Source: JBBIRT01 sp037441725 (GTDB lineage: Bacteria; Desulfobacterota; BSN033; UBA1163). From it: a stretch of DNA of 31,356 bases. Below are positions 23,460 to 30,296 of the stretch, one piece after another (within the stretch, counting starts at the first letter, position 1; the number at the start of each line of letters is the position of its first letter). Below the pieces are notes generated by a model. That model ran no database searches, had not been told where the DNA came from, and worked only from the letters and a program-made list of their open reading frames with translations. The stretch is taken from assembly GCA_037441725.1 (NCBI GenBank), contig JBBIRT010000019.1:1-31356 (forward strand). The letters are read 5' to 3'. A program made the translations under genes and the position numbers.

Positions 23460-23523
23460 TTTCTTTTCCCACACTAAATCAATTTTAACAAAAAGACCCT
23501 TTAAAAGCAAAAGCCTAACGAGC

Positions 23524-23552
23524 TTGACAGATCGATGAGAAATGGATATATA
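23524..23552 (+). promoter_or_regulatory. Sigma-70-type promoter of the modE-ABC operon
   Basis: TTGACA at 23524-23529 and TATATA at 23547-23552 are spaced by 17 bp. The expected transcription start (near 23559) falls within the palindrome at 23555-23578, so a repressor bound there would block initiation. Confidence 0.75.
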
Positions 23553-23554
23553 AT

Positions 23555-23578
23555 CGTTATCCTTGAAAGGAAATAACG
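23555..23578 (+). promoter_or_regulatory. ModE-box-like operator
   Basis: CGTTAT (23555-23560), 12 bp, then ATAACG (23573-23578) forms a dyad whose arms and spacing match what I recall of the Escherichia coli modA ModE operator. The inner part CCTTGAAAGG is also symmetrical. It directly follows the -10 box of the operon that encodes a ModE-like regulator, consistent with autorepression by molybdate or tungstate. Confidence 0.65.
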
Positions 23579-23595
23579 CTATTGTAAATAGGGCA

Positions 23596-23949
23596 ATGAT
23601 GAAAATCGGCTTTAAGATTTGGTTAGATCAAAATGGGAAAGCCTTCGGGGATGGCCCTGATGAACTCCTGAGGCTTGTAGAAAGAAGGAGGTCCCTTCAC
23701 CAAGCAGCCCTCCAGATGAACATGTCTTACAGCAAGGCATGGCGACTCATCCATACGATGGAAGAAAGATTGGGTTTTCCTCTTCTGGAGAGAAAAGTGG
23801 GTGGAAAATTTGGAGGAGGCTCCAAGATCACACCCGAGGGGAGAGATCTTATGAATCGATATGAGCGATTTCGAAAAGAGATAGAAAAGACTGTACAAAA
23901 AATCTACCTAAAGCATTTTGGTTCAACAAAAAAGAGAGGGATGAAATGA
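23596..23949 (+). CDS. ModE-like (LysR-type HTH) transcriptional regulator
   Basis: The 117-aa protein matches the N-terminal DNA-binding part of ModE. It has KIGFKIWLDQNGKAFGDG, a winged helix-turn-helix with SLHQAALQMNMSYSKAWRLI (about residues 34-53), and the wing GGKFGGGSKITPEG typical of the family. It lacks the C-terminal MOP molybdate-binding domains of E. coli ModE, as do many anaerobe versions. TTG at 23563 is possible, but ATG at 23596 or 23599 starts the conserved region and leaves the operator outside the gene. It overlaps the binding-protein gene by ATGA. Confidence 0.85.
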   Translation: MMKIGFKIWLDQNGKAFGDGPDELLRLVERRRSLHQAALQMNMSYSKAWRLIHTMEERLGFPLLERKVGGKFGGGSKITPEGRDLMNRYERFRKEIEKTVQKIYLKHFGSTKKRGMK

Positions 23950-24803
23950 ATCGAACCTTCTTATGCTTAGTTTTCCTCTTGGTATCTGTCCTCTTGAAGG
24001 AGGCTCACTCATCCTCAGAGAGGATACTGATCTTTGCAGGGGCAGCAAGCAAACCAGCAACAGAAGAAACGATCAAAGTATTTCAGGAGAAGTTTGGAGT
24101 GAGGGTAGATGTCACCTTTGGGGGATCTGGTTTTGTCCTCTCCCAGATGAAACTGAGCAGGAAGGGTGACCTTTATTTCCCTGGATCTTCTGATTTTATG
24201 GAGATCGCTAAAAAAGAGAAGCTTGTATTTCCCGAATCTGAGAAGATGGTCGTCTTCTTAATCCCTGCCATCAATGTCCAGCGTGGGTATCCAAAAGGGA
24301 TTTATTCTCTCAGAGATTTACTCAAGGAAGGCATCCGGGTAGCCATTGCCAATCCCGTGATGGTCTGCGTCGGGACCTATGCAGTGGAGGTGATTGAAAA
24401 GAATCTCACTCCTTTAGAAAAAGAGAAGTTTAGAAAGAATTTAGTAAATTATACAGAAAGCTGTGAGAAAACAGCCACCGCCATCTCTCTCAAAGCCGTT
24501 GATGCAGTCATGGGTTGGAGAGTCTTTCAGTATTGGGATCCTAAGAGGATTGAGACCATCTATTTAAAACCAGAAGAAATTCCAAGAATTGGCTATATTC
24601 CCATCGCGGTGTCACGATTTACCCCTAACCCATCCGTGGCCCAAAAATTTATTGACTTTCTCATCTCTCCTGAAGGAAAAAGCATCTTCCGGAAATACCA
24701 TTACCTCATGGATATTCAGGAGGCAAGAAAATTTACAAAATCTGATACCCCTGTGGGGGGAGAATATCTTCTTCCTGAGGATTGGAGGACAATAAAAAAA
24801 TGA
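23946..24803 (+). CDS. Molybdate/tungstate ABC transporter substrate-binding protein
   Basis: This 285-aa periplasmic solute-binding protein has a signal peptide (MNRTFLCLVFLLVSVLLKEAHS). It then reads ILIFAGAASKPATEETIKVF and FGGSGFVLSQMKLSRKGDLYFPGS, the ModA/WtpA-like oxyanion-binding start. Later segments are AIANPVMVCVGTYAVEVIE near residues 136-154 and PEEIPRIGYIPIAVSRF. Binding residues such as Ser26-type and GSGFV are as in the oxyanion family. Whether it selects molybdate or tungstate cannot be read from the sequence. It overlaps both neighbouring genes by 4 nt. Confidence 0.9.
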   Translation: MNRTFLCLVFLLVSVLLKEAHSSSERILIFAGAASKPATEETIKVFQEKFGVRVDVTFGGSGFVLSQMKLSRKGDLYFPGSSDFMEIAKKEKLVFPESEKMVVFLIPAINVQRGYPKGIYSLRDLLKEGIRVAIANPVMVCVGTYAVEVIEKNLTPLEKEKFRKNLVNYTESCEKTATAISLKAVDAVMGWRVFQYWDPKRIETIYLKPEEIPRIGYIPIAVSRFTPNPSVAQKFIDFLISPEGKSIFRKYHYLMDIQEARKFTKSDTPVGGEYLLPEDWRTIKK

Positions 24804-25576
24804 ATTTTCGTTATACCATGATTGGGGCAGCACTCTTCATTTTTATCTTCTACTTGGGTCTGATTCTTTCCCTTCTCTATTTTGTGGGAGGAAAAGGATT
24901 TTGGAATGCTCTATTATCCTCTCATACCTTGTTTTCAATCCGTTTAAGTCTCATCGCAGCCACTCTGGCCACCCTCCTTGCTGTGTCAATCGGCCTTCCC
25001 TCTGCTTATGCCTTATCCCGTTTTGATTTTTTCGGGAAACGGCTTGTGGATACATTCTTAGAAATCCCCTTGATCATTTCTCCGATCGCCTTAGGGGCTT
25101 CTTTTCTGGTCTTCTTCCATACCCCCTTGGGAGGATGGGTCCAAGAAAAAGGGATCTATTTTGTTTTTGAAGTGCCAGGGATCATCTTAGCCCAATTTGC
25201 AACGATTGCAGGTCTTGCAACCCGTTTAATGAAATCCTCTATCGATGAGATCTCCCCCCGGTATGAGGCGGTGGCCCGTTCTCTCGGATCCTCCCCCTGG
25301 CAAGCCTTTTATCGGGTGACCCTTCCCCTTTCCTTTCGGGGTCTTCTGGCTTCTATCATCCTTTCATGGGCGAAGGCGTTTGGAGAGTTTGGGGCCACCG
25401 TCACTCTCGCAGGGGCGATGCCAGGAAAAACGGAGACCATGCCCATTGCCATCTTTATGGCCTTAGGTTCTGCTCATATTGATAAGGCGATTGTCTTGAT
25501 TCTGATCCTTGTCCTCTTTGGGCTATTCACCCTTTATGGGGTTCGGTTGACAGGGAGAAAATACCGATATGATTAG
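24800..25576 (+). CDS. Molybdate/tungstate ABC transporter permease
   Basis: The 258-aa membrane protein has about six transmembrane helices. Its cytoplasmic EAA loop EAVARSLGSSPWQAFYRVTLP (near residues 155-175) contacts the ATPase, a ModB/WtpB/TupB pattern. The N-terminus contains two hydrophobic segments. ATG at 24800 is selected because it overlaps the upstream stop in ATGA and follows GGAGG by about 11 nt; the frame is open from TTG at 24782. It would form the channel for the binding protein and ATPase encoded on either side. Confidence 0.92.
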   Translation: MNFRYTMIGAALFIFIFYLGLILSLLYFVGGKGFWNALLSSHTLFSIRLSLIAATLATLLAVSIGLPSAYALSRFDFFGKRLVDTFLEIPLIISPIALGASFLVFFHTPLGGWVQEKGIYFVFEVPGIILAQFATIAGLATRLMKSSIDEISPRYEAVARSLGSSPWQAFYRVTLPLSFRGLLASIILSWAKAFGEFGATVTLAGAMPGKTETMPIAIFMALGSAHIDKAIVLILILVLFGLFTLYGVRLTGRKYRYD

Positions 25577-26663
25577 GATTGAAAATCTTACCATCCTTTT
25601 CGAATCCTTCAAAATCACCAACCTCACGATTCAAATCGAGGAAGGAAACTTTCATTTTCTTCTTGGTCCAACAGGGAGTGGTAAGACACTCATTCTTGAA
25701 TCGATCATAGGACTTCGCAAACCAAAGACCGGCAAGATCTGGATAGGTGATCAAGAGGTTCAAAATCTTCCACCCGAACGCAGAGGAATCTCCTATGTCC
25801 CCCAAGATTTAGCCCTCTTTCCTCATCTCACAGTTGAAGAGAATATCCTTTTTGGAATCAAGGCTAAGGGACTGGGTATCAATCGTTATAAAGAATATAT
25901 TCAGACTCTCCTTGAAGCAATGAAGATTGATCATCTCCTCCACAGACGTCCTAACCATCTCAGTGGAGGTGAAAAGAAACGGGTGGCCCTTCTCAGGGCG
26001 TTGGCCCCAAAACCAAACCTCCTGCTTCTTGATGAACCCCTCTCAGGGCTTGACCCATCCATCAAAATCGAAATTCAATACCTTTTAAAAAATCTCCATG
26101 CCTCCTTTCATCCAACTACCCTCTGTGTCACCCATGATTTTGAAGAGGCTTACTTCCTGGCCGATGCGATGACCATCTTTGTCGATGGAAAGGTTGAACA
26201 GGTTGGCAAAAGGGAGGACATCTTTTTAAGACCTAAATCTAAAAAAGTGGCTCAGTTTTTAGGCGCCAAAAATCTTTATCAGGCCAAAGTGATAAAAAAT
26301 GATGAATCCTCACATCGATGGATTTTGGAGATCAATGGCCTTGAATTTTCAATTCCAAAGAATTCATCTCATGAGGAGATGGAAGTGGGAAGGGAGGTCC
26401 ATCTGTTCATCCGTCCCGAAGAAGTGATGATCCTCCGTGAGGGAAAACCTATAAAGGATTCTTTGAAGCAAAATATCTTTATGGGAAAAATTCTCGATAT
26501 CTTAGAAAAAGAAAGGGTGCACTCCATCTATTTAAAAACCATCAAAGGGGAAGTTCCCTTTGAAATCTCCATCCCCAATTATGCCTTTCGGAATCTACAT
26601 CTATCCATTGGGAAAATTATTCAAATCGCTCTAAGAGATGAATCCCTCTGGGTAATGCCTTGA
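25569..26663 (+). CDS. Molybdate/tungstate ABC transporter ATP-binding protein
   Basis: The 364-aa ABC ATPase has Walker A GPTGSGKT (about residues 33-40), Q-loop YVPQDLALFPHLT, signature LSGGEKKRVALLRAL, Walker B LLLLDEPLSGLD and H-loop CVTHDFEEA. The C-terminal 130 aa (VAQFLGAKN onward) form a TOBE-like domain that in ModC/WtpC senses oxyanion and closes the transporter. It begins within the permease gene (8-nt overlap), confirming the operon. A 200-bp interval separates it from the next gene, with no clear terminator. Confidence 0.92.
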   Translation: MIRIENLTILFESFKITNLTIQIEEGNFHFLLGPTGSGKTLILESIIGLRKPKTGKIWIGDQEVQNLPPERRGISYVPQDLALFPHLTVEENILFGIKAKGLGINRYKEYIQTLLEAMKIDHLLHRRPNHLSGGEKKRVALLRALAPKPNLLLLDEPLSGLDPSIKIEIQYLLKNLHASFHPTTLCVTHDFEEAYFLADAMTIFVDGKVEQVGKREDIFLRPKSKKVAQFLGAKNLYQAKVIKNDESSHRWILEINGLEFSIPKNSSHEEMEVGREVHLFIRPEEVMILREGKPIKDSLKQNIFMGKILDILEKERVHSIYLKTIKGEVPFEISIPNYAFRNLHLSIGKIIQIALRDESLWVMP

Positions 26664-26804
26664 AAGGATTGCCCCAAAGGGGTGGAAATGCATCACGGCA
26701 GAGGGAACGCTCTTAGAATGCTGGGTTTCCTCTATAAAATATTCTCCTCCATCCCTGACTGATTCCCGAGTGGATGGGGCATGACAAAGGGGGCTTGAAT
26801 CTGT

Positions 26805-26833
26805 TTGACAAATAGAAACCATCCTGTTAAAAT
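26805..26833 (+). promoter_or_regulatory. Sigma-70-type promoter of the fur-feoB operon
   Basis: TTGACA at 26805-26810 and TAAAAT at 26828-26833 are spaced by 17 bp. The transcription start (about 26840) falls inside the palindrome at 26834-26852. Confidence 0.78.
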
Positions 26834-26852
26834 GAAATTGAATTTCAATTTC
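26834..26852 (+). promoter_or_regulatory. Fur-family operator (perfect 9-1-9 palindrome)
   Basis: GAAATTGAATTTCAATTTC is a perfect inverted repeat, nine bases on each side of a central T. It has the 19-bp length and AT-rich character of Fur/PerR boxes, although not the exact E. coli GATAAT sequence. It starts right after the -10 box of the operon that encodes a Fur-type protein, so autoregulation and control of feoB by that protein are likely. Confidence 0.8.
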
Positions 26853-26869
26853 AAAATATGGAAGGCAGG

Positions 26870-27319
26870 ATGAAGGCTGGAATCTTTAAGACGCGGATGG
26901 ATGAAGAGGGATTGAAATCCACCCGACAGCGGGAGGAAATTGTAAAAACCTTTCTCAAAGCCCCTGGACACCAGAGTCTGGAACAGATTTATTCTCAGGT
27001 CATTAAAACCAACCCAAAGATTGGACGAATCACTGTTTATCGTACCCTAAAACTTCTCACCCGCCTGGGGCTGGCCATCCAGCGAAAATTTGCTGATGGA
27101 GAAACCCGTTATGAACTCGCTTCAGAAGGAGCCCACCATGACCATCTGATCTGTTTGGACTGTGGAAAAATCATCGAATTTGAAGACCCAACCATCGAAT
27201 CCCTTCAGGCAAGAATTGCCCAGCAGCACCAATTTCAAATCTTCCAACACCGCATGGAACTCTATGGTCGGTGTGAAACATGTCTCCGGAAGAAAAACTC
27301 AAGGAGGAAGAAAAGTTAA
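26870..27319 (+). CDS. Fur-family ferric uptake/peroxide regulator
   Basis: The protein is 149 aa from ATG 26870, or 153 aa from ATG 26858. The second ATG is preferred because GGAAGG lies just upstream. It has the winged-helix DNA-binding region ending in the RITVYRTLKLL helix (about residues 48-62). The metal-binding part has HHDHLICLDCG (near 89-99) and CETCLRK close to the end, giving the regulatory His cluster and two CxxC structural zinc sites. It probably binds the palindrome ahead of its own gene and controls feoB downstream. Fur and PerR cannot be separated by sequence alone. Confidence 0.9.
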   Translation: MKAGIFKTRMDEEGLKSTRQREEIVKTFLKAPGHQSLEQIYSQVIKTNPKIGRITVYRTLKLLTRLGLAIQRKFADGETRYELASEGAHHDHLICLDCGKIIEFEDPTIESLQARIAQQHQFQIFQHRMELYGRCETCLRKKNSRRKKS

Positions 27320-27322
27320 GGG

Positions 27323-28291
27323 ATGAAGACGGGTCATCACACCAAGGTCAAACGAAATGATGGGGCCATCGAAAAAGTGATCCTCATCGGAAATCCGAAT
27401 GTTGGTAAATCGGTTATCTTCAACTACTTGACTGGGAAATATGTGATGGTCTCAAACTATCCAGGAACTACGGTTGAGATCTCTTCAGGAACTCTCTCTC
27501 TTCATGGGAAAAAAATTCAGGTATTAGATACTCCCGGGGTGAATTCCTTTATCCCAATGTCAGAAGATGAGAAGGTTACAAGAAATATCCTCTTACAGGA
27601 GTCAAAAAGCTACTTCATTCAGGTGATCGATACAAAGAATATTCGCCGGGGACTTCTCATCTCACTTCAACTCCTTGAAATGGGACTTCCTTTTGTGGTG
27701 CTGCTCAACATGTGGGATGAAGCTAAAAGTAGAGGAATTGAAATCAAAACCCAGGCACTCTCTGAGCTCATAGGAGTCCCTATCCTGAAAACCGTTGCTA
27801 CAAGGAAGAAAGGACTCGAAAAGATTAGAGAAAATCTTCAGACTCAATTTTCCTCATCCCTCTCGATCAACTACCCAAAGGAGATAGAAAACGGCATTTC
27901 ACAAATTGCCTCACTTCTCCCGGAAGCACCGATCTCGAAGCGCTCCCTTGCATTAATGATCCTCTCGGGAGATGAGACCCTTACGGATTGGCTCCATAAC
28001 CATCTTCCTGACCCTATCATCCGACAAATGGAAAAGATTCGACAGGAGGCCCAATCCCATTTTGTAGAACCCATCGGTTTTCTCATTCATCAAGCCCGAC
28101 TCCGAAAAGTGGATGAGCTCTTATCCAAAGTGATGAGGGCTCGTGGAGAAACCCCCAAAACCCTCTCCTCTCTCCTCGGCAATCTGGCCATTCACCCTTT
28201 TTGGGGGATCCCCTTCCTTCTATTTGTCCTATGGATGACTTATGAATTTGTCGGAGTGTTTGGGGCACAGACCAGTGTTGAATTCCTTTAG
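27323..28291 (+). CDS. feoB: FeoB N-terminal part (G domain and start of the membrane domain)
   Basis: The 322-aa product has the FeoB G protein: G1 GNPNVGKS (about residues 23-30), G3 DTPG near 74, G4 NMWDEA near 130, and a GDI-like region before a first hydrophobic segment (WGIPFLLFVLWMTYEFVGVFG). Translation stops at TAG 28289-28291, directly followed by TAA. The next part of FeoB continues in the same frame after the stops, so this is a feoB gene interrupted between its first and later membrane helices. Either a recent nonsense lesion or a naturally split FeoB is possible. It lies 3 bp behind fur. Confidence 0.88.
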   Translation: MKTGHHTKVKRNDGAIEKVILIGNPNVGKSVIFNYLTGKYVMVSNYPGTTVEISSGTLSLHGKKIQVLDTPGVNSFIPMSEDEKVTRNILLQESKSYFIQVIDTKNIRRGLLISLQLLEMGLPFVVLLNMWDEAKSRGIEIKTQALSELIGVPILKTVATRKKGLEKIRENLQTQFSSSLSINYPKEIENGISQIASLLPEAPISKRSLALMILSGDETLTDWLHNHLPDPIIRQMEKIRQEAQSHFVEPIGFLIHQARLRKVDELLSKVMRARGETPKTLSSLLGNLAIHPFWGIPFLLFVLWMTYEFVGVFGAQTSVEFL

Positions 28292-28321
28292 TAAACCCTT
28301 TTTGGAAGGTTTTTCTTTCCC

Positions 28322-29296
28322 ATGATCATCCGCCTCTTTGAACTTTTTCTCCCTTTCCCCTTCATCCAAGAACTTTTCGTGGGACCTTATGGGATTATCA
28401 CGATGGCCCTCACCTATGCCATTGCCATCGTCCTTCCCATTGTGGGTTGCTTCTTTATTGCCTTTGGAGTGATGGAGGACTCAGGATATCTTCCTCGGCT
28501 AGCGGTGATGACCAATCGGATCTTTAAAAAGGTGGGCATCAACGGAAAGGCTGTTTTGCCCATGGTCCTTGGTTTGGGATGTGATACCATGGCCACCATG
28601 ACCACACGGATATTAGAGACAGAAAAGGATCGGACCATCGTGACCCTTCTTTTGGCCCTGGGAGTTCCCTGTTCGGCTCAATTGGGAGTAATCCTTGGAA
28701 TGTTTGCAAACCTTCCTTTATTTTACCTTTTTCTCTGGATAGCTGTGATTGTAGGAATCTTAATCCTGGTCGGTTATTTGGCCTCTCGAGTGATTCCTGG
28801 AGAAGGTTCTGATTTCATCTTAGAGCTTCCCCCCCTTCGGCTCCCTCAGTTTTCCAATATCATGGTTAAAACCCTTGCTCGAATCGAATGGTATTTACGG
28901 GAGGCTGTTCCACTCTTTATCTTAGGAACATTGATCCTCTTTCTCCTTCATAAGACTCAAATTCTGACATTCATAGAATGGGTGGCAACCCCTTTGATCG
29001 TTCATCTCCTTGGACTTCCGGCCAAGGTGACTGAGGCCTTCATCATCGGATTTCTCAGAAGAGATTATGGAGCGGCTGGTCTCTTTGTCTTAGCTAAGGG
29101 AGGAGAGTTGAATCCCCATCAAACTTTGGTCAGTTTAGTCACCATCACCCTTTTCATTCCCTGTATTGCCCAGTTCTTCATGATGGTGAAAGAAAGGGGC
29201 TGGAAAAAGGCTTTATGGATATCCCTCGTCATCTTCCCAATTGCTTTTGGGACAGGGGGAATATTAAACCTTTTCTTAAAATGGTTAAGGTTATAA
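28322..29296 (+). CDS. feoB: FeoB C-terminal part (membrane domain)
   Basis: This 324-aa polytopic protein contains the FeoB permease motifs VLPIVGCFFIAFGVMEDSGY and GLGCDTMATMTTR, each with a characteristic cysteine, and IPCIAQFFMM near residue 285. It is in frame with the N-terminal part and separated from it by two stop codons and nine sense codons. Its ATG (28322) has only a distant GGAAGG, so translation may be weak or coupled. Together the two parts have a full-length FeoB for Fe(II) uptake, energised by GTP. Confidence 0.87.
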   Translation: MIIRLFELFLPFPFIQELFVGPYGIITMALTYAIAIVLPIVGCFFIAFGVMEDSGYLPRLAVMTNRIFKKVGINGKAVLPMVLGLGCDTMATMTTRILETEKDRTIVTLLLALGVPCSAQLGVILGMFANLPLFYLFLWIAVIVGILILVGYLASRVIPGEGSDFILELPPLRLPQFSNIMVKTLARIEWYLREAVPLFILGTLILFLLHKTQILTFIEWVATPLIVHLLGLPAKVTEAFIIGFLRRDYGAAGLFVLAKGGELNPHQTLVSLVTITLFIPCIAQFFMMVKERGWKKALWISLVIFPIAFGTGGILNLFLKWLRL

Positions 29297-29298
29297 TT

Positions 29299-29319
29299 GG
29301 GGTTAGGGGTTAGGGGTTA
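29299..29319 (+). repeat. Three tandem GGGGTTA heptamers
   Basis: Three exact copies of GGGGTTA lie between the feoB stop and the ATG at 29323, where a ribosome-binding site would be. Runs of G4 spaced by TTA resemble G-quadruplex or telomere-type repeats, but only three runs are present. Copy number could vary by slippage. Confidence 0.85.
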
Positions 29320-29322
29320 GAT

Positions 29323-29514
29323 ATGAGATCTGAGAGCCAAAAGTGTCCTCTTTGTGGAAAGGAATACAGGATAGAAGAGATGAAATGCCATTCAGGTTGT
29401 CTCCTCTCAAAAAATTGTAACCTTCTCTGTTGTCCCCATTGTGGATATAGTTATAAGGAGCATTCTACCCTTCTTGAATTCATTAAATCCTTATGGAGGA
29501 AATCCAAAACATGA
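29323..29514 (+). CDS. Small zinc-ribbon protein in the feo operon
   Basis: The 63-aa protein has CPLCG (about residues 8-12), CHSGCLLSKNC (about 22-32) and CCPHCG (about 36-41), giving up to eight cysteines for two zinc or Fe-S sites. It is not a recognisable FeoA or FeoC, but small Cys-rich proteins occupy this place in feo operons of anaerobes. It overlaps the following regulator by ATGA. Translation would begin just after the G-rich repeat. Function is unknown, likely Fe-related. Confidence 0.7.
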   Translation: MRSESQKCPLCGKEYRIEEMKCHSGCLLSKNCNLLCCPHCGYSYKEHSTLLEFIKSLWRKSKT

Positions 29515-30218
29515 ATGAAAATTCAGAAAGGCATAGAGGCCCTCATCGGATGAGATGGGGGCAAAAAGAATTTGAAGAAGATCGAGTCGATGAGCTTCTC
29601 GAGCTCATCTGGACTTTACGGGAAAAGGGGGTTTCTGATATCAACCGACTGCTCGAAACCACCCCTGATATTGAGGCAAAGTCCATTCTCAGAAAGATGA
29701 TCAGAGATAATCTTTTCCAGATCAAAGACAATAAGATGATCCTCAAAGAGCGGGGAGAGGAAAAAGCCAGAGAGATTATTCGACGCCATCGTTTAACCGA
29801 GAGGCTGCTCTATGAAATCTTTGAGATGTCTGAAGAAGAAGTCGAAGAAGAAGCTTGTAAACTCGAACATATTCTAAGCCCTTCGGTGACAGAGAGTGTT
29901 TGTACCTTTTTGGGCCACCCCCCCACTTGCATCCATGGGAAGCCAATTCCAAGGGGGGAGTGTTGTGCAAAATTTAAAAAGGAGTTAAAACCCCTTGTCA
30001 TCCCCCTCGATGAGCTGGGATTGGGAGAGCAGGGAAGAATCGTTTTTATCGCACCCAAATCGCATCAGAGACTTGATCGATTGGGTGCTTTAGGGATGGT
30101 TCCTGGAAGCATTTTGAAGATGCACCAGAAAAATCCATCCTATGTCATTCAAATTGGAGAAACAACGCTTGCCCTGGACAGTGAGATTGTAAAGGATATC
30201 TATGTCAAGAGGGTTTAA
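29511..30218 (+). CDS. DtxR/MntR-like metal-dependent regulator with FeoA-type domain
   Basis: The 235-aa protein has an N-terminal helix-turn-helix region, a metal-binding and dimerisation region with LTERLLYEIFEMSEEEVEEEACKLEH pattern (about residues 94-120), including EACKLEH. The linker contains HPPTCIHGKPIPRGECC, and the C-terminus is an SH3-like FeoA domain (about 160-235). This is a DtxR-type iron/manganese repressor layout. ATG at 29511 overlaps the upstream stop and follows GGAGGAAAT; the frame is open from 29493. It probably senses Fe(II) and regulates the feo genes, giving the operon two regulators, Fur and DtxR-like. Confidence 0.87.
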   Translation: MNENSERHRGPHRMRWGQKEFEEDRVDELLELIWTLREKGVSDINRLLETTPDIEAKSILRKMIRDNLFQIKDNKMILKERGEEKAREIIRRHRLTERLLYEIFEMSEEEVEEEACKLEHILSPSVTESVCTFLGHPPTCIHGKPIPRGECCAKFKKELKPLVIPLDELGLGEQGRIVFIAPKSHQRLDRLGALGMVPGSILKMHQKNPSYVIQIGETTLALDSEIVKDIYVKRV

Positions 30219-30296
30219 GTGGGCCTTTATCTCTATATGAGAGTTTAGTCTTGAAATGACCGTTGCTTTTTGGCTCGGGGGAATTCATTCAATGAA

